Assembly (NCBI GenBank): GCA_004352715.1
Contig: SCFE01000033.1
Span: forward strand, 2,175,844 to 2,239,843
Reading direction: 5' to 3'
From: Hofstenia miamia
Taxonomy: Eukaryota > Xenacoelomorpha > Acoela
Length of the DNA stretch: 64,000 nucleotides
The notes below the pieces were generated by a model, which saw nothing but the letters and a program-made list of their open reading frames with translations, searched no databases and had not been told where the DNA came from. Shown here piece by piece: positions 63,909 through 64,000 of the stretch. Position 1 is the first letter of the stretch, and every line of letters begins with the position of its first letter. Made by a program: the position numbers and the translations under genes.

Positions 63909-64000
63909 TTATATATATATNNNNNNNNNNNNNNNNNNNNNNNNNNNNNNNNNNNNNNNNNNNNNNNNNNNNNNNNNNNNNNNNNNNNNNNTATATATAT
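63909..64000. repeat. (TA)n tract containing assembly gap, window end
   Basis: TA repeats on both sides of an N run at 63921-63991; the tract continues past the window. Confidence 0.9.

Noticed and set aside
1-64000. tRNA, rRNA, CRISPR arrays, bacterial operons, origins
   Set aside because: No cloverleaf with T-loop consensus, no rRNA-like block, no spaced direct repeats with unique spacers, and no operon structure; the DNA is animal and mostly non-coding.

Overview
The window reads as non-coding, AT-rich DNA (roughly 70% A+T by eye) from an invertebrate animal. The evidence is eukaryotic: possible exons with GT/AG borders, a very low coding share, many (TA)n microsatellites, and decayed transposons of metazoan families (R2/R4-type and CR1/L2-type LINEs, Penelope-like elements, mariner, hAT). 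I cannot place it more closely; an arthropod or a cnidarian would both fit. There are ten N gaps. Nine touch a (TA)n tract on at least one side, so the assembly mostly broke on that repeat. The tenth (39427-40065) lies at the 5' side of a LINE.

Host genes: two short GC-richer segments look like internal exons on the + strand. 7918-8111 encodes a segment with one membrane span, and 61117-61256 encodes a soluble-looking segment. Both end in a GTACGTAT-type donor. If they belong to one gene, most of the window is a single intron of about 53 kb, but their reading phases do not join directly. Neither product is recognised. No complete host gene, tRNA, rRNA or CRISPR array was seen.

Layout: 1-4200 unassigned; 4440-5490 CR1/L2-type LINE remnant (+); 6301-7093 fold-back element made of CATTTTTC-like units with a separate 98-bp hairpin inside; 7918-8111 candidate exon; 8112-15300 unassigned with gaps; 15500-15800 LINE 3' end (+); 15800-22700 unassigned; 22732-22905 possible Penelope 3' end (-); 24965-24992 similar motif (+); 28040-29285 two Penelope-like copies head to head, bracketed by (TA)n; 36610-37105 LINE reverse transcriptase remnant (-); 40066-42335 decayed R4/Dong-like LINE ending in (AAT)n; 42340-55310 mostly unassigned; 55315-56422 rearranged mariner; 57852-58199 small hAT-type MITE with a near-perfect 8-bp target duplication; 61117-61256 candidate exon; 62361-63690 hAT transposase pseudogene with an N-terminal CGGBP1/BED-like zinc finger.

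All transposon coding regions seen here are broken by stops, frameshifts or deletions, so none looks active. I saw no convincing new gene system. The items most worth a second look are the head-to-head Penelope pair with hammerhead-like 3' remnants beside (TA)n, the mariner carrying two identical 228-bp repeats around a single N, the fold-back element with its nested hairpin, and the phase conflict between the two candidate exons.
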